A program made the position numbers and the translations under genes. Below, piece by piece: positions 1 to 9,892 of a stretch of DNA of 50,178 nt. The DNA comes from Leptotrichia sp. oral taxon 879 str. F0557 (GTDB lineage Bacteria; Fusobacteriota; Fusobacteriia; Fusobacteriales; Leptotrichiaceae). The DNA is taken from contig NZ_KI271289.1 in assembly GCF_000469385.1 (NCBI RefSeq), forward strand, positions 39,071 through 89,248, written 5' to 3'. Under the pieces are notes generated by a model that worked only from the letters and a program-made list of their open reading frames with translations, was not told the origin of the DNA and searched no databases. Position 1 is the stretch's first letter. The number at the start of each line of letters is the position of its first letter.

Positions 1-107
1 GAAAGTGCTACGCACTAATCCCAGCTTGTCTAAGTATTTTTTGAAAACAAAATTGAAATTCGCTTCGCTTAGATAATAATTTTTATTTATTATAATAACT
101 GTGATGA

Positions 108-197
108 TTAAAACTAAATCTCGTTTAAATATTAAAAATTTTTTCGTAAAGGATAAAAACCTAGTATTTTTAAAGAATTGATAAACTAACGGAGATT
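108..197 (+). repeat. AT-rich intergenic repeat, diverged copy
   Basis: It shares the string TAAAGGATA-AAACC-(A/T)A-TATTTT and an ACTAAA...CGTTTAAAT start with the element at 40075-40191. The right end is unclear, so the limits are approximate. Confidence 0.4.
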
Positions 198-426
198 TTA
201 TTTGTTCAACTACGACTGTTTGACGACTGGAAAAGGAGGAGTTTCGAAGTTGGGTAAATAAAAGTCGTAGTCTAGCCATAGGTATTGCGTAGCAATCTTG
301 CCACAATTTTAATTATTAGAATAAATCTTTCATGCAAGATAAGGATTTGCGGCAATGAGCAATCCTGCGAAAAATAAAGAAAAAACATAATAAAAATAGA
401 AAAGACTGTTATTAAACAAAATAATC

Positions 427-548
427 TAATACTAAATCCTGTTAGAAAATAAAAACTATGTTAAGGACAAGAAGTTTAAAACCCTTGCTTAAACATATTT
501 AATTCAAAATTTATTAAATATTTGCTATTTAAATGGGAAATAGTATTA
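427..548. repeat. AT-rich intergenic repeat with inverted ends
   Basis: The ends TAATACTA (427-434) and TAGTATTA (541-548) are perfect inverted repeats. The right end (TATTTAAATGG...TAGTAT) matches the reverse complement of the left end of the element at 40075-40191. It lies 48 bases upstream of purL and may hold part of its promoter. Confidence 0.5.
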
Positions 549-596
549 AATTAGTTAATATAAATAAAAAATATAGCAGAAAGAAGGAGAGAAAAA

Positions 597-3500
597 ATGA
601 ATTATAGAATCTTTGTGGAAAAAAAAGAAGATTTTAGAGTGGAAGCACAGAATTTGTTTAGTGACTTGAAGGAGAACATTGGGATAGATGGGCTTGTTGA
701 TGTAAGAGTCTTGAATATTTATGATGTGTTTAACTTGGGTGAAAATGATTTGGAAAAATTGGAAAAAACTGTATTTTCGGAAATAAATGTTGACAATGTT
801 TTTAGGTCATTTGATGAAGTATTTAAGGAAAAAGATTCAGAAAATGTGTATTTTTCAGTGGAGTTTTTGCCAGGACAATATGATCAGAGAGCGGATTCTG
901 CGATTCAATGTATAAATTTATTGATTGATGAAGATAATAATATTAATGTAAAAAGCGGAAAATTGATAATTTTATACGGAAAAATTTCTCCTGATGAACT
1001 TGCGAGAATAAAAAAATATTATATAAATGAGGTTGAGGCGAGGGAAAAAGATTTAAAAGTTTTAAGTGAAAATGTTGAAACTGAAAATACGGATGATGTT
1101 ATTGTTTATGAAGGATTTACTGAAAAAACAAAAGAGGAAATCGAAAGTCTTAAAAATGAATTGGAACTGGCGATGACTGTGAACGACTTGTTGTTTATTC
1201 AGGAATATTTTAAAAATGAAGAAAAAAGAAATCCTACGGAAACTGAGATTCGTGTTCTTGATACTTACTGGAGCGATCATTGCCGACACACAACTTTTGA
1301 AACAATTATTGACGATATAAAAGTTGAAAATGAGACTTACAAAAATATTATTGAAAAGGCTATTAATGAGTACTTGGAAAGCAGGGAGTACGTTCATGCT
1401 GACAGAATTTCTAAAAAGCCTATGACTCTTATGGATCTTGCTACAATTTTTGGAAAAGAGCAGAGAAAAAATGGGAACTTGCCAGATTTGGAAGTTTCGG
1501 ATGAGATAAATGCGTGTTCGATCTATATTGATGTGCCAATTGAAAGAATTGATGAAAATGGGGAAAAAAATACTGTTACTGAAAAATGGATTTTGCAGTT
1601 TAAAAATGAAACTCATAATCATCCGACAGAAATTGAGCCGTTTGGAGGAGCTTCTACTTGTATTGGTGGAGCAATCCGTGATCCGTTATCTGGAAGAACT
1701 TATGTTTATCAGGCTGTGAGAATTAGCGGTTCTGCTGATCCGACTGAAAAAATTGAGGATACAATGGCTGGAAAATTGCCGCAAAAGGTTATTACGCAAG
1801 TAGCTGCACACGGATTTTCTTCTTATGGAAATCAGATTGGGCTTGCGACAACTCATGTGAATGAAATTTACGATGAAGGATATAAGGCTAAAAGAATGGA
1901 ACTAGGACTTGTCGTGGGAGCGGCACCTGCTGAAAATATTATTCGTGAAAAGCCTGAAAATGGGGATATTGTAATTTTACTTGGTGGAAGAACTGGAAGA
2001 GACGGAATTGGAGGAGCGACTGGATCGTCTAAGGAGCATACAACAGAATCTTCAGAAAAATCAAGCGCTGAAGTTCAAAAGGGAAATGCAATTGTAGAAA
2101 GAAAAATTCAAAGACTTTTTAGAAATAAAAATGTTACAAAATTAATTAAAAAATGTAACGATTTTGGAGCTGGAGGAGTTTCAGTTGCGATTGGAGAGCT
2201 TGCTGACGGGCTTGAAATTGACTTGAATAAAGTAAGAGTGAAATATATTGGGCTAAATGGTACGGAACTTGCTATTTCAGAGTCGCAGGAAAGAATGGCT
2301 GTTGTTATTGAAAAACAAAACTTGGATAAATTTATAGAATTTGCAAACGAAGAAAATCTGGAAGCGTATAAAGTAGCTGAAATTAATGATTCTAACAGAC
2401 TCGTTATGAAATACAACGGAAAAGCAATTGTTGATATTTCAAGAGATTTCCTAAATACAAACGGAGCGGCTTCAAATATCAATATTACAATTGAGAATAC
2501 ATCAAAATTGAATTTAAACAGAGAAATTGAAGGGAATGACTTTAGAAGCAAATTTATAAATAACCTGAAAGACTTGAATGTCGCTTCACAAAGAGGATTG
2601 GTTGAAACTTTTGATTCAACAATTGGAGCAACTACTGTATTAATGCCGTTTGGTGGGAAATATCAGTTGACACCTGTGGAAGTTTCGGTACAGAAAGTGT
2701 CGGTAATTAATGCAGAAACAGACGTTGCTTCAATGGTTGGGTATGGATATAATCCTTATGTTGCAAAACAAAGTACATTCCACGGCGGTGCTTACGCTGT
2801 AATTGAGTCAATGGCAAAAGTTGTCGCTGGTGGAGGGAACTACAAAAACATTAGATTTACATTCCAGGAATATTTTGAAAGACTGGGGCAGGATTCTAAA
2901 AAATGGGGTAAACCATTATCAGCATTATTAGGAGCATTGCACATTCAAAAAGCCTTTGGATTGCCGTCAATTGGTGGAAAAGACTCAATGAGCGGAACAT
3001 TTAACGAAATTTCTGTACCGCCAACATTGGTATCATTTGCAGTAAGCGTTACAGATGCCGAAAATGTAATTTCTAGCGAATTTAAAAAGGCTGGAAACAA
3101 TGTGTACTTAATTACAACGCCAAATGATGAAAATGATTTACCAAAACTTGATGAATTAAAGGCAAACTTTGATTTTATAACTGAAAATATAAGAAATAAA
3201 AAAATTGTATCTGCTATGGCTGTGAAAAATGGTGGAATTGCAGAAAGTATTGCAAAAATGGCATTTGGAAATAAACTGGGTGTGGATATTTCGGTACAAG
3301 TTGATGAAAATGACTGGTTTAAAGTAAATTACGGAGCATTTATTGTGGAAACTGCTGAAAATATTGAGCATAAAAATGCGATGTTGCTCGGAAAAGTGAC
3401 TGATGAAGCCAAAATTAGTATAAATGGAATAACTTTTGAATTAGATGAGTTAATTGGAAATTGGGAAAGCAAACTTGAAAAAATCTTCCCAACGAAAAAA

Positions 3501-4403
3501 GAAGTGGCAAAAGAGCATGAAATTGCACATTGTGAAGGCTTAAAATATGAAAAACTTGCTAAAATTGAGCATGAAAATATAATTAGTAATATCTCAAACA
3601 CTTATGCAAAACCTAGAGTGTTTATACCAGTATTTCCAGGGACAAATTCAGAATATGATTTGGAAAGAGCATTTAACCGTGAAGGAGGAATTTCTAAAAT
3701 AGGAGTGTTTAACAACTTGTCTCACAGAAATATTTTAGATTCAATTGACAGTTTTGTTAAGGAAATTAATAATTCGCAGATTTTAATGCTACCAGGCGGA
3801 TTTAGTGCAGGAGACGAGCCAGATGGTTCTGCTAAATTCATGGTTGCTGTTCTAAAAAATAAAAAAGTCAAAGAAGCTGTGGAAAATTTACTAAAAAGAG
3901 ATGGGTTAATCTTAGGAATTTGTAACGGTTTCCAAGCACTTATAAAATCAGGATTGCTTCCTTACGGGGAAATTCGTGAATTGAAAGAAACTTCGCCAAC
4001 TTTGACCTTTAATGCAATTGATAAACATATGTCAAAAATCGTGCAGACAAAAATTATTACAAATAACTCTCCGTGGCTTTCTGATATGGAAGAGGGAGAT
4101 ATTCACTCTGTCGCAATTTCTCACGGTGAAGGAAGAATAATTATTACGGAGGAAGAATACAAAAAATTATTCAAAAACAATCAAATTGCAACAAAATATG
4201 TAGGTTTAGATGGAAATTCAACAATGGATTCTCAATTTAACCCAAACGGTTCATATTATGCAATCGAAGGAATGCTTGCTCACAATGGAAGAATCTTTGG
4301 GAAAATGGGACATTCTGAAAGAAAAGGAAAGAATGTTTATAAAAATATTTATGGGAATAAGGAACAAAATATCTTTAGAAATGGAATAAAATTTTTTAAA
4401 TAG
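597..4403 (+). CDS. purL: Phosphoribosylformylglycinamidine synthase, single-chain
   Basis: FGAM synthase (FGAR amidotransferase), the fourth step of purine synthesis: FGAR + glutamine + ATP gives FGAM. At 1268 residues it is the long form, with a PurS-like N-terminal part, two PurM/AIRS-like halves (DTYWSDHCRHTTF near 221; FKNETHNHPTEIEPFGGA near 337; SIGGKDSMSG in the second half) and a C-terminal class I glutamine amidotransferase domain. The nucleophile is Cys1109 in LGICNGFQAL, and HGEGRI follows as part of the GATase. The start has AGAAGGAG upstream at proper spacing. It is first in the purine cluster, but a hairpin and a repeat separate it from the next gene, and purE is 2.1 kb away. 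The family assignment is certain. Confidence 0.98.
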   Translation: MNYRIFVEKKEDFRVEAQNLFSDLKENIGIDGLVDVRVLNIYDVFNLGENDLEKLEKTVFSEINVDNVFRSFDEVFKEKDSENVYFSVEFLPGQYDQRADSAIQCINLLIDEDNNINVKSGKLIILYGKISPDELARIKKYYINEVEAREKDLKVLSENVETENTDDVIVYEGFTEKTKEEIESLKNELELAMTVNDLLFIQEYFKNEEKRNPTETEIRVLDTYWSDHCRHTTFETIIDDIKVENETYKNIIEKAINEYLESREYVHADRISKKPMTLMDLATIFGKEQRKNGNLPDLEVSDEINACSIYIDVPIERIDENGEKNTVTEKWILQFKNETHNHPTEIEPFGGASTCIGGAIRDPLSGRTYVYQAVRISGSADPTEKIEDTMAGKLPQKVITQVAAHGFSSYGNQIGLATTHVNEIYDEGYKAKRMELGLVVGAAPAENIIREKPENGDIVILLGGRTGRDGIGGATGSSKEHTTESSEKSSAEVQKGNAIVERKIQRLFRNKNVTKLIKKCNDFGAGGVSVAIGELADGLEIDLNKVRVKYIGLNGTELAISESQERMAVVIEKQNLDKFIEFANEENLEAYKVAEINDSNRLVMKYNGKAIVDISRDFLNTNGAASNINITIENTSKLNLNREIEGNDFRSKFINNLKDLNVASQRGLVETFDSTIGATTVLMPFGGKYQLTPVEVSVQKVSVINAETDVASMVGYGYNPYVAKQSTFHGGAYAVIESMAKVVAGGGNYKNIRFTFQEYFERLGQDSKKWGKPLSALLGALHIQKAFGLPSIGGKDSMSGTFNEISVPPTLVSFAVSVTDAENVISSEFKKAGNNVYLITTPNDENDLPKLDELKANFDFITENIRNKKIVSAMAVKNGGIAESIAKMAFGNKLGVDISVQVDENDWFKVNYGAFIVETAENIEHKNAMLLGKVTDEAKISINGITFELDELIGNWESKLEKIFPTKKEVAKEHEIAHCEGLKYEKLAKIEHENIISNISNTYAKPRVFIPVFPGTNSEYDLERAFNREGGISKIGVFNNLSHRNILDSIDSFVKEINNSQILMLPGGFSAGDEPDGSAKFMVAVLKNKKVKEAVENLLKRDGLILGICNGFQALIKSGLLPYGEIRELKETSPTLTFNAIDKHMSKIVQTKIITNNSPWLSDMEEGDIHSVAISHGEGRIIITEEEYKKLFKNNQIATKYVGLDGNSTMDSQFNPNGSYYAIEGMLAHNGRIFGKMGHSERKGKNVYKNIYGNKEQNIFRNGIKFFK

Positions 4404-4421
4404 AAAAAAATTATGTTATGG

Positions 4422-4454
4422 AGATAGAATCTTGGATTAATATTGATTCTATCT
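4422..4454 (+). terminator. Terminator-like hairpin after purL
   Basis: A perfect 10-bp stem, AGATAGAATC (4422-4431) / GATTCTATCT (4445-4454), has a 13-nt loop but only a short T run. It suggests that purL may end its own transcript. Confidence 0.6.
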
Positions 4455-4458
4455 TTGC

Positions 4459-4559
4459 ATAGTAAAACTGTTTTAAAACAGAACTCAAAGGCTATGACTA
4501 TTTACTCAAACCTTAATGTCTAATTTTTAATAGTTTAATTTTAAATGGATTCGAGTATA
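4459..4559 (-). repeat. Dispersed intergenic repeat, copy A
   Basis: Read on the minus strand this matches copies at 7891-7997 and 33419-33523: an inner TACTCAAACC/GGTTTGAGTA-type inverted repeat (diverged here), then TAGTCATAGCC, and an end TTTTACTAT. Confidence 0.75.
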
Positions 4560-4597
4560 ACTTAAATAATTTTAATTTTTTGTAAAGGAAGTTTGGT

Positions 4598-5713
4598 GTG
4601 AAAAAAATAAATAAATTTCTGTTTTTAGCCATTTTGCTGTCGTTAGTTTTATCAAATTGCCAAAAGAAAGAAGAAAAGTCGGAGAATGCTCAAAATAAAA
4701 AGATTGAAAATGTGAGTAATCAGGATACTTTACGTGAAATCTCACTTGATGAAATGCTGGATTTTGAACATATACCTAAGAATTGGAAGGAAGAATTCAG
4801 AGAAATTGCTGAAAATATGCCTCGTTATGGTAACAATGTTACTAAAATAATTTTGTATTTTTATGAAAAAGATTTTTTTTATGATTACAAAAAGATATTT
4901 TTAGATGATAATAATAATTTTGTAAAACCTGATGAAAAGCAAATAAATGACTTTTTGAAAATGGCATCAGAAAAAAATTTTTCAGATTTTGACAGTGTAA
5001 TTCAAGTGCTGGAAAAGGAAAATAAAAATGATAAATTGTTTGGTAAATTAACAGGAAATTGGATTGAATCATTAAAAATTTGGAAGTCGAAAGCAGATAA
5101 CTTGGAAAATTATTATCAATCAGGAGATTATAAAAAGGACAATTTTGCAAAGGGAAAAACTTTAAATTCTGAATATTTAGAAAGTATTAAACAACGTAAG
5201 GAAAAATATAGGGAATTAAACAAAATATTTATTTTTAAATTAAAATATTTACTAAAAAAAACGGCTGTTTTTTATACAGATCAGCAATATGGAAATAATA
5301 CACCAATAGGTGATTTGTTTAAAGAAAGTTTATTGATTGATATATTTTACTATAAATTGTACGATTGGAATGAAATTTATAATGCAGAAGAAGCATTTGA
5401 AGTTCCAGTTGAAGAAAAAGACAGGGAAAAATATTTACAAGATTTGAAAAAAATTCAATCAGAAATAAAAAAATTATCAGATACGATGGAAAATAAGGAG
5501 TATGAATTTATAAACTCCAAAGCAATAATAGACAAGGAAATCTATCTTTTGGCTAAAAAAGAAAATAAATCAAATTTAGAATTAATTAATCAAATAATGT
5601 CTGATATGGAAAATAAGAAATATACAGATATAAATGCAATTGGAATACTTCTTATGAAAAGAAATCAGGAAATAGAACAAGTTATAAGAAAACAACTTGC
5701 AAGAAGCAGATAG
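4598..5713 (+). CDS. Putative lipoprotein of unknown function
   Basis: A 371-residue protein with a GTG start; AAGGAA lies 7 bases upstream. Residues 4-19 are hydrophobic and are followed by LVLSNC, so Cys21 is probably lipidated, although Asn at -1 is not typical of a lipobox. The mature part is charged and mostly helical (Lys/Glu-rich). Its layout recalls DUF3829-type lipoproteins, but I cannot establish that by eye. It lies between purL and purE and has no obvious link to purine synthesis. No catalytic motif is seen. Confidence 0.65.
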   Translation: MKKINKFLFLAILLSLVLSNCQKKEEKSENAQNKKIENVSNQDTLREISLDEMLDFEHIPKNWKEEFREIAENMPRYGNNVTKIILYFYEKDFFYDYKKIFLDDNNNFVKPDEKQINDFLKMASEKNFSDFDSVIQVLEKENKNDKLFGKLTGNWIESLKIWKSKADNLENYYQSGDYKKDNFAKGKTLNSEYLESIKQRKEKYRELNKIFIFKLKYLLKKTAVFYTDQQYGNNTPIGDLFKESLLIDIFYYKLYDWNEIYNAEEAFEVPVEEKDREKYLQDLKKIQSEIKKLSDTMENKEYEFINSKAIIDKEIYLLAKKENKSNLELINQIMSDMENKKYTDINAIGILLMKRNQEIEQVIRKQLARSR

Positions 5714-5810
5714 TGTTTCAAATAAAAAGAAAGCTGATTTTTATATAGATAAGTAAAAATTTACACAAAAAATGGTGTAAGAGATTAGATTTTTTATTAA
5801 AGGATAGAAT

Positions 5811-6512
5811 ATGAAAAAAATAATATTCATAACTGTAGTAATATTAATACTTGCATCTTGTCCAATAATATTTCTTTTTGTAAATTGGAAATTAGAAAAA
5901 CCTAGAGATTTGGAAAAGGAGGCAAAGATTGTAAAAAATGGCATTATAAATAGTTATTCCAAAAAAACATTAGATGAATTTTGTGATACAAAGTATGAAT
6001 TGACGATGAAAGATAAAAGAAATGGTAAAGAAAAAAATAAAATTTTATTTTTAAAAAAGGAAAATGGAAATTGGAACGGAAACTATTCTGAAGAAATAGA
6101 AAATAAAATTAAAGAAATACCAATCTTATATAAAAACGGAAAGTTTTATCATGCTGAAAATAACAAAGTTGTAAATAATTTAAAAACTTTTAATTTCTAT
6201 TTTCAAATACAATTTTTTAAACTTGAGAAATTTGAAAATATAAAAATCTTGAAATCTGAAAATACTTCTGTGTTGGGATTTAAAAATGAATTTGATTTAG
6301 TTTTGCAAGCTGAATATTCAGACAATAAAAATTTTTATAGCTATTTTTCTAAAAATTTTAACGATATTAGAAATAATAAAGAAAAAATTCTATTTTATGG
6401 GAAATACATTAAAAATACAGATAGAAATATTGTAAATATTGTTATGGAAACATCAGATTTGAAAATTAATGAAAAATGTGGTTATGATATTTTGAATAGA
6501 GAATTAAAGTAA
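5811..6512 (+). CDS. Putative membrane-anchored or lipid-anchored protein
   Basis: A 233-residue protein. The N-terminus is a long hydrophobic run (residues 4-26). It contains LILASC, so Cys17 could be a lipobox cysteine, but hydrophobicity continues past it and an uncleaved membrane anchor is equally possible. The rest is Lys/Asn-rich with no motif I recognise. A weak SD (AAAGGA) lies upstream. It follows the lipoprotein at 4598 by 97 bases and ends 40 bases before purE, so it may be cotranscribed with purE. Confidence 0.6.
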   Translation: MKKIIFITVVILILASCPIIFLFVNWKLEKPRDLEKEAKIVKNGIINSYSKKTLDEFCDTKYELTMKDKRNGKEKNKILFLKKENGNWNGNYSEEIENKIKEIPILYKNGKFYHAENNKVVNNLKTFNFYFQIQFFKLEKFENIKILKSENTSVLGFKNEFDLVLQAEYSDNKNFYSYFSKNFNDIRNNKEKILFYGKYIKNTDRNIVNIVMETSDLKINEKCGYDILNRELK

Positions 6513-6552
6513 GTAAAAATAAGTAAAGAATAAATGAAGGGAGATTTATAAA

Positions 6553-7032
6553 ATGAAAGTAGCAATATTTTTTGGAAGTCAGTCGGATACTGAAAAAATG
6601 AGAGGTGCAGCAAATTGCCTGAAGGAATTTGGAATTGGGTACGAGGCCGATGTCCTGTCGGCTCACAGAGTTCCTGAAAAATTGGAGGAAGTCCTTGCAG
6701 ATGTGGAAAAGAGAGGGGTTGAAGTGATTATTGCTGGAGCTGGGCTTGCGGCACATTTACCAGGAGTTATTGCTTCAAAGACAATTCTTCCAGTTGTAGG
6801 TGTACCTTTAAATGGAGCGATTGGAGGGCTTGATGCTCTTTATTCAATTGTTCAGATGCCAAAGTCTATTCCTGTGGCAACAGTTGGAATTGATAATTCA
6901 TATAATGCAGGAATGCTGGCTGTACAGATTTTATCGGTAAAATATCCTGAAATTAAGGAGAAACTGATTAATTTCAGAAAAGAGATGAAGGCTAAGTTTA
7001 TTGCGGATAATGAGAAAAAAATTGAATTATAA
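6553..7032 (+). CDS. purE: N5-carboxyaminoimidazole ribonucleotide mutase, class I PurE
   Basis: 159 residues, the usual length. PurE converts N5-CAIR to CAIR in purine synthesis. GSQSD (8-12) and SAHR (36-39) form the active site, followed by AGLAAHLPGV and the VGVPL strand. The SD GGGAG is well placed. Class I PurE normally works with PurK; no purK is in the window. Confidence 0.97.
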   Translation: MKVAIFFGSQSDTEKMRGAANCLKEFGIGYEADVLSAHRVPEKLEEVLADVEKRGVEVIIAGAGLAAHLPGVIASKTILPVVGVPLNGAIGGLDALYSIVQMPKSIPVATVGIDNSYNAGMLAVQILSVKYPEIKEKLINFRKEMKAKFIADNEKKIEL

Positions 7033-7153
7033 AATTGGTTAAAATAATAAATATTGAGTTAGTTGAATAAAAATTAGTATTTGAAAAATTTATAAAGATT
7101 AGAGGAAAAATAGAAAATATATTAAAAAGTGGAAATTAGGAGGAAATAAAAAA

Positions 7154-7870
7154 ATGGAAAAAAGAGAACAAATTTATGAAGGAAAAGCAAAATCAATTTT
7201 TTCAACAGATAAAGCAGATGAAATAATTATGTATTTTAAAGATGATGCAACAGCTTTTAATGGGGTAAAAAAAGACCAGTTGGAAGATAAGGGGATTTTG
7301 AATAATAAAATTTCTACATTGATTTATGAATATTTGATAAAAAATGGTGTGAAAACTCATTGGATTGAAACTTTGAACGAAAGGGAACAACTTTGTAAAA
7401 AGGTTGAAATTGTGCCTTTGGAAGTAATTATTAGAAATAGAGCTACTGGAAGTTTTGTGAAAAGATATGGAGCTGAAGAAGGAAAAATTTTTAAAAGACC
7501 TACATTTGAACTGTCGTATAAAAATGATGATTTAGGAGATCCTTTATTGAATGATGATCACGCTTTGGCATTGGAATTGGTAACTGAAGATGAATTGGCT
7601 GAGATTAAGGAGCAAACTTTTTTAATAAATGACTTGCTTTCAAAATTATTTGATAAAATTAACTTGATTTTAGTGGATTATAAAATTGAGTTTGGAAGAG
7701 ATAAGGATGGGAATATTTTGCTGGCTGATGAAATAAGTCCAGATTCAATGAGATTATGGGATAAAGATACGCTTAAAAAATTGGATAAGGATAGATTTAG
7801 ACAGGATTTAGGAGATGTAATGGGAGCATATCGTGAAGTTTTACGTCGTTTGGAAGAAGTGTTAAAATAA
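7154..7870 (+). CDS. purC: SAICAR synthase
   Basis: 238 residues, typical of bacterial PurC. It joins CAIR and aspartate with ATP to give SAICAR. Visible motifs are YEGKAKSIF at the N-terminus, [12 protein letters not shown] in the middle, and [14 protein letters not shown] near the C-terminus. It has a GGAGG-type SD and lies 121 bases after purE in the same direction. Family assignment is certain. Confidence 0.97.
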   Translation: MEKREQIYEGKAKSIFSTDKADEIIMYFKDDATAFNGVKKDQLEDKGILNNKISTLIYEYLIKNGVKTHWIETLNEREQLCKKVEIVPLEVIIRNRATGSFVKRYGAEEGKIFKRPTFELSYKNDDLGDPLLNDDHALALELVTEDELAEIKEQTFLINDLLSKLFDKINLILVDYKIEFGRDKDGNILLADEISPDSMRLWDKDTLKKLDKDRFRQDLGDVMGAYREVLRRLEEVLK

Positions 7871-7890
7871 ATTTTTTAGGAATTTTAAAG

Positions 7891-7997
7891 TATACTCAAA
7901 CCTATTTAAAATTAAACTACTAAAAATTATATAAATTTAAGGTTTGAGTAAAATAGTCATAGCCTTTTAAGTTTGGTTTTAAAGCAGTTTTACTATA
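7891..7997 (+). repeat. Dispersed intergenic repeat, copy B
   Basis: It carries a perfect 11-bp inverted repeat, TACTCAAACCT (7893-7903) / AGGTTTGAGTA (7940-7950), then TAGTCATAGCC and GCAGTTTTACTATA. It is closely similar to the copy at 33419-33523 and to the inverted copy at 4459-4559. It fills the gap between purC and purF and may act as an RNA hairpin there. Confidence 0.8.
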
Positions 7998-8122
7998 TAT
8001 ATTAGCAAGAGAGTCTTGAATACTTGTTATCAGATAAATGAGAGATAATTTTTTTATAGTAAAAATATCAATAGAATTATAAATTTAGAATAGTTTATAA
8101 TAAAAATGGAGGAAAATTACAA

Positions 8123-9574
8123 ATGATTAAGAGTTTGAATGAGGAATGTGGAGTTTTTGGAGTTTATGGACATCCTAATGCAGCAAGACTTACTTATTAC
8201 GGGCTTCACAGTCTTCAGCATAGAGGGCAGGAAGCGGCAGGAATTGTGGTAAGTGATGGAAAACGTGTAAACGGACATCGTGGTCCTGGATTAGTGTCAG
8301 AAGTATTTAATGATGACAGGATATTTAACCGTCTGGAAGGGAATAGTGCCATAGGGCATGTGCGGTATGCAACTTCTGGAAGTAGCAGTGGACGTAATAT
8401 TCAGCCATTTTTATTTCAATTTTTTGATGGAAGCATTGCTTTGGCACACAATGGAAACTTGATTAATGCAAGGACGTTAAAAAGAGAGCTAGAAGAACAC
8501 GGTGCAATTTTTCATTCTTCGTCTGATACTGAAGTATTGGTTCACTTGATAAGAAGAAGCAAGGAAAAAGATTTTCTGAGCCAGTTAAAAGATGCATTGT
8601 GTCAAGTAAAAGGTGGATTTTCTTTCGTAATTCAAACTCAGACAGAATTGTATGGGGCAGTAGATCCATTTGAATTTCGTCCTTTAATTCTAGGAAGAAC
8701 AAAAAATGGAGCTTATATTTTGGCAAGCGAAACGTGTGCATTGGAAATTGTTGGAGCGGAGTTTATTAGAAATATAAGATCTGGAGAAGTGGTTATTATT
8801 GATGAAAGTGGATATAGAATAGAAAAATATACTGAAAATACTTCAACTGCCATTGCGGCAATGGAATATGTGTATTTTGCTCGTCCTGATTCTGATATTT
8901 CTGGAGTAAATGTTCATAAGTCACGTAAAAGATGTGGAAGAAGATTGGCGCAGGAAGCTCCAGTTGAACATGCAGATATTATAATTGGAGTTCCCAACTC
9001 ATCATTATCAGCGGCAAGTGGATATGCAGAAGAAATTGGAAAGCCTTATGAAATGGGATTAATCAAAAATCAATATGTAGCGCGTACTTTTATTCAGCCA
9101 ACACAGGAATTACGTGAACAAGGTGTCAGAATGAAATTGTCCGCTGTAAAAAGTGTTGTAAAAGATAAAGTTGTAGTTATGATAGATGACTCAATAGTCC
9201 GTGGGACAACTTCAAGCCGTATAGTTCAATTGTTAAAAGAGGCGGGAGCAAAGGAAGTGCATGTCCGTATTGCATCTCCAGAATTTAAATTTCCTATTTT
9301 TTATGGAATAGATGTTTCAAAATCGTCTGAATTAATTTCAGCAAATAAAACTGTTGAGGAAGTAAGAGAATATATAGGAGCAGATTCGCTTGCATTTCTT
9401 AGCATAGATGGGCTGATTGAGTCAATAGGGCTTGATTTTGACGCACCTTATACAGGGCTTTGCATGGAATGTTTTAATGGAGATTATCCAGCTGGCTTGG
9501 GTGATTATGAAGAAGAATTTTATGCTTCGTTGACACCAATTCAAAAAAAGGCTTTAGAGGAATTAAAGAAATAA
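8123..9574 (+). CDS. purF: Amidophosphoribosyltransferase
   Basis: Commits PRPP to purine synthesis by forming phosphoribosylamine with glutamine. 483 residues. An N-terminal Ntn glutaminase domain starts at Cys9 after a short propeptide (MIKSLNEE), with HRGQEAAGI and GHVRYATSG. The C-terminal phosphoribosyltransferase domain has the PRPP loop [18 protein letters not shown] near the C-terminus fits the Fe-S cluster-binding cysteines of the Bacillus subtilis type enzyme. GGAGG precedes the start. Next in line, 9 bases away, is a YciI-like gene. Confidence 0.97.
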   Translation: MIKSLNEECGVFGVYGHPNAARLTYYGLHSLQHRGQEAAGIVVSDGKRVNGHRGPGLVSEVFNDDRIFNRLEGNSAIGHVRYATSGSSSGRNIQPFLFQFFDGSIALAHNGNLINARTLKRELEEHGAIFHSSSDTEVLVHLIRRSKEKDFLSQLKDALCQVKGGFSFVIQTQTELYGAVDPFEFRPLILGRTKNGAYILASETCALEIVGAEFIRNIRSGEVVIIDESGYRIEKYTENTSTAIAAMEYVYFARPDSDISGVNVHKSRKRCGRRLAQEAPVEHADIIIGVPNSSLSAASGYAEEIGKPYEMGLIKNQYVARTFIQPTQELREQGVRMKLSAVKSVVKDKVVVMIDDSIVRGTTSSRIVQLLKEAGAKEVHVRIASPEFKFPIFYGIDVSKSSELISANKTVEEVREYIGADSLAFLSIDGLIESIGLDFDAPYTGLCMECFNGDYPAGLGDYEEEFYASLTPIQKKALEELKK

Positions 9575-9583
9575 GGTGAAAAA

Positions 9584-9871
9584 ATGTATATTGTAAATTT
9601 GAATTATATAAAGGAAGTAAGTGAAGTTGAAAAACATTTAGAAGAACACATAAAATTTTTGGAAAAATATTATGAAATGGGAAAATTCATTTGTTCAGGA
9701 AGAAAAAATCCTAGAACGGGCGGTGTAATTTTATTAAATGCAGAAAGTTTATCAGAAGTAGAAAAGATAATTTTAGAAGATCCATTTAATATAAATGAAA
9801 TTGCAGAATATGAAATTACGGAATTTTTTCCTACGAAATATAACAAAAATTTTAAAATATTTGTAGAATAA
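9584..9871 (+). CDS. YciI family protein
   Basis: 95 residues with the YCII-like ferredoxin fold pattern: MYIVNLNY at the start, LEEHIKFLEKYYEMGKF, a glycine turn (RTGGVILL), then EVEKIILEDPF and a C-terminal strand EITEFFP. The DPF motif is typical of the family. YciI proteins are small dimeric enzymes or ligand-binding proteins without a single common function. The gene is 9 bases after purF and 21 before purM, so it is almost surely in their operon. A role in purine synthesis is suggested only by position. Confidence 0.85.
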   Translation: MYIVNLNYIKEVSEVEKHLEEHIKFLEKYYEMGKFICSGRKNPRTGGVILLNAESLSEVEKIILEDPFNINEIAEYEITEFFPTKYNKNFKIFVE

Positions 9872-9892
9872 AAGATATAATAGGAGGAAAAA

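Larger units (their letters stand above)
1..596. other. Gene-free stretch upstream of purL
   Basis: No convincing gene is seen here. Bases 1-75 and about 200-375 are richer in G+C than the flanks. The second part can fold: a 9-bp inverted repeat ACTACGACT (209-217) / AGTCGTAGT (263-271), a TTGC-GTA-GCAA hairpin near 286-296, and a GGATTTGC/GCAATCC pair near 344-366. Two AT-rich repeat elements lie at about 108-197 and 427-548. I looked for a purine (guanine) or PRPP riboswitch because purL follows, and could not match one. The region may be a decayed repeat or mobile sequence. Confidence 0.4.

Noticed and set aside
1-596. Purine or PRPP riboswitch before purL
   Set aside because: The conserved core sequences could not be found; the hairpins present do not match the known layouts as I remember them.
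1062-1622. 186-codon minus-strand ORF inside purL
   Set aside because: Antisense to a conserved enzyme, rich in Phe/Ile/Asn, no SD.
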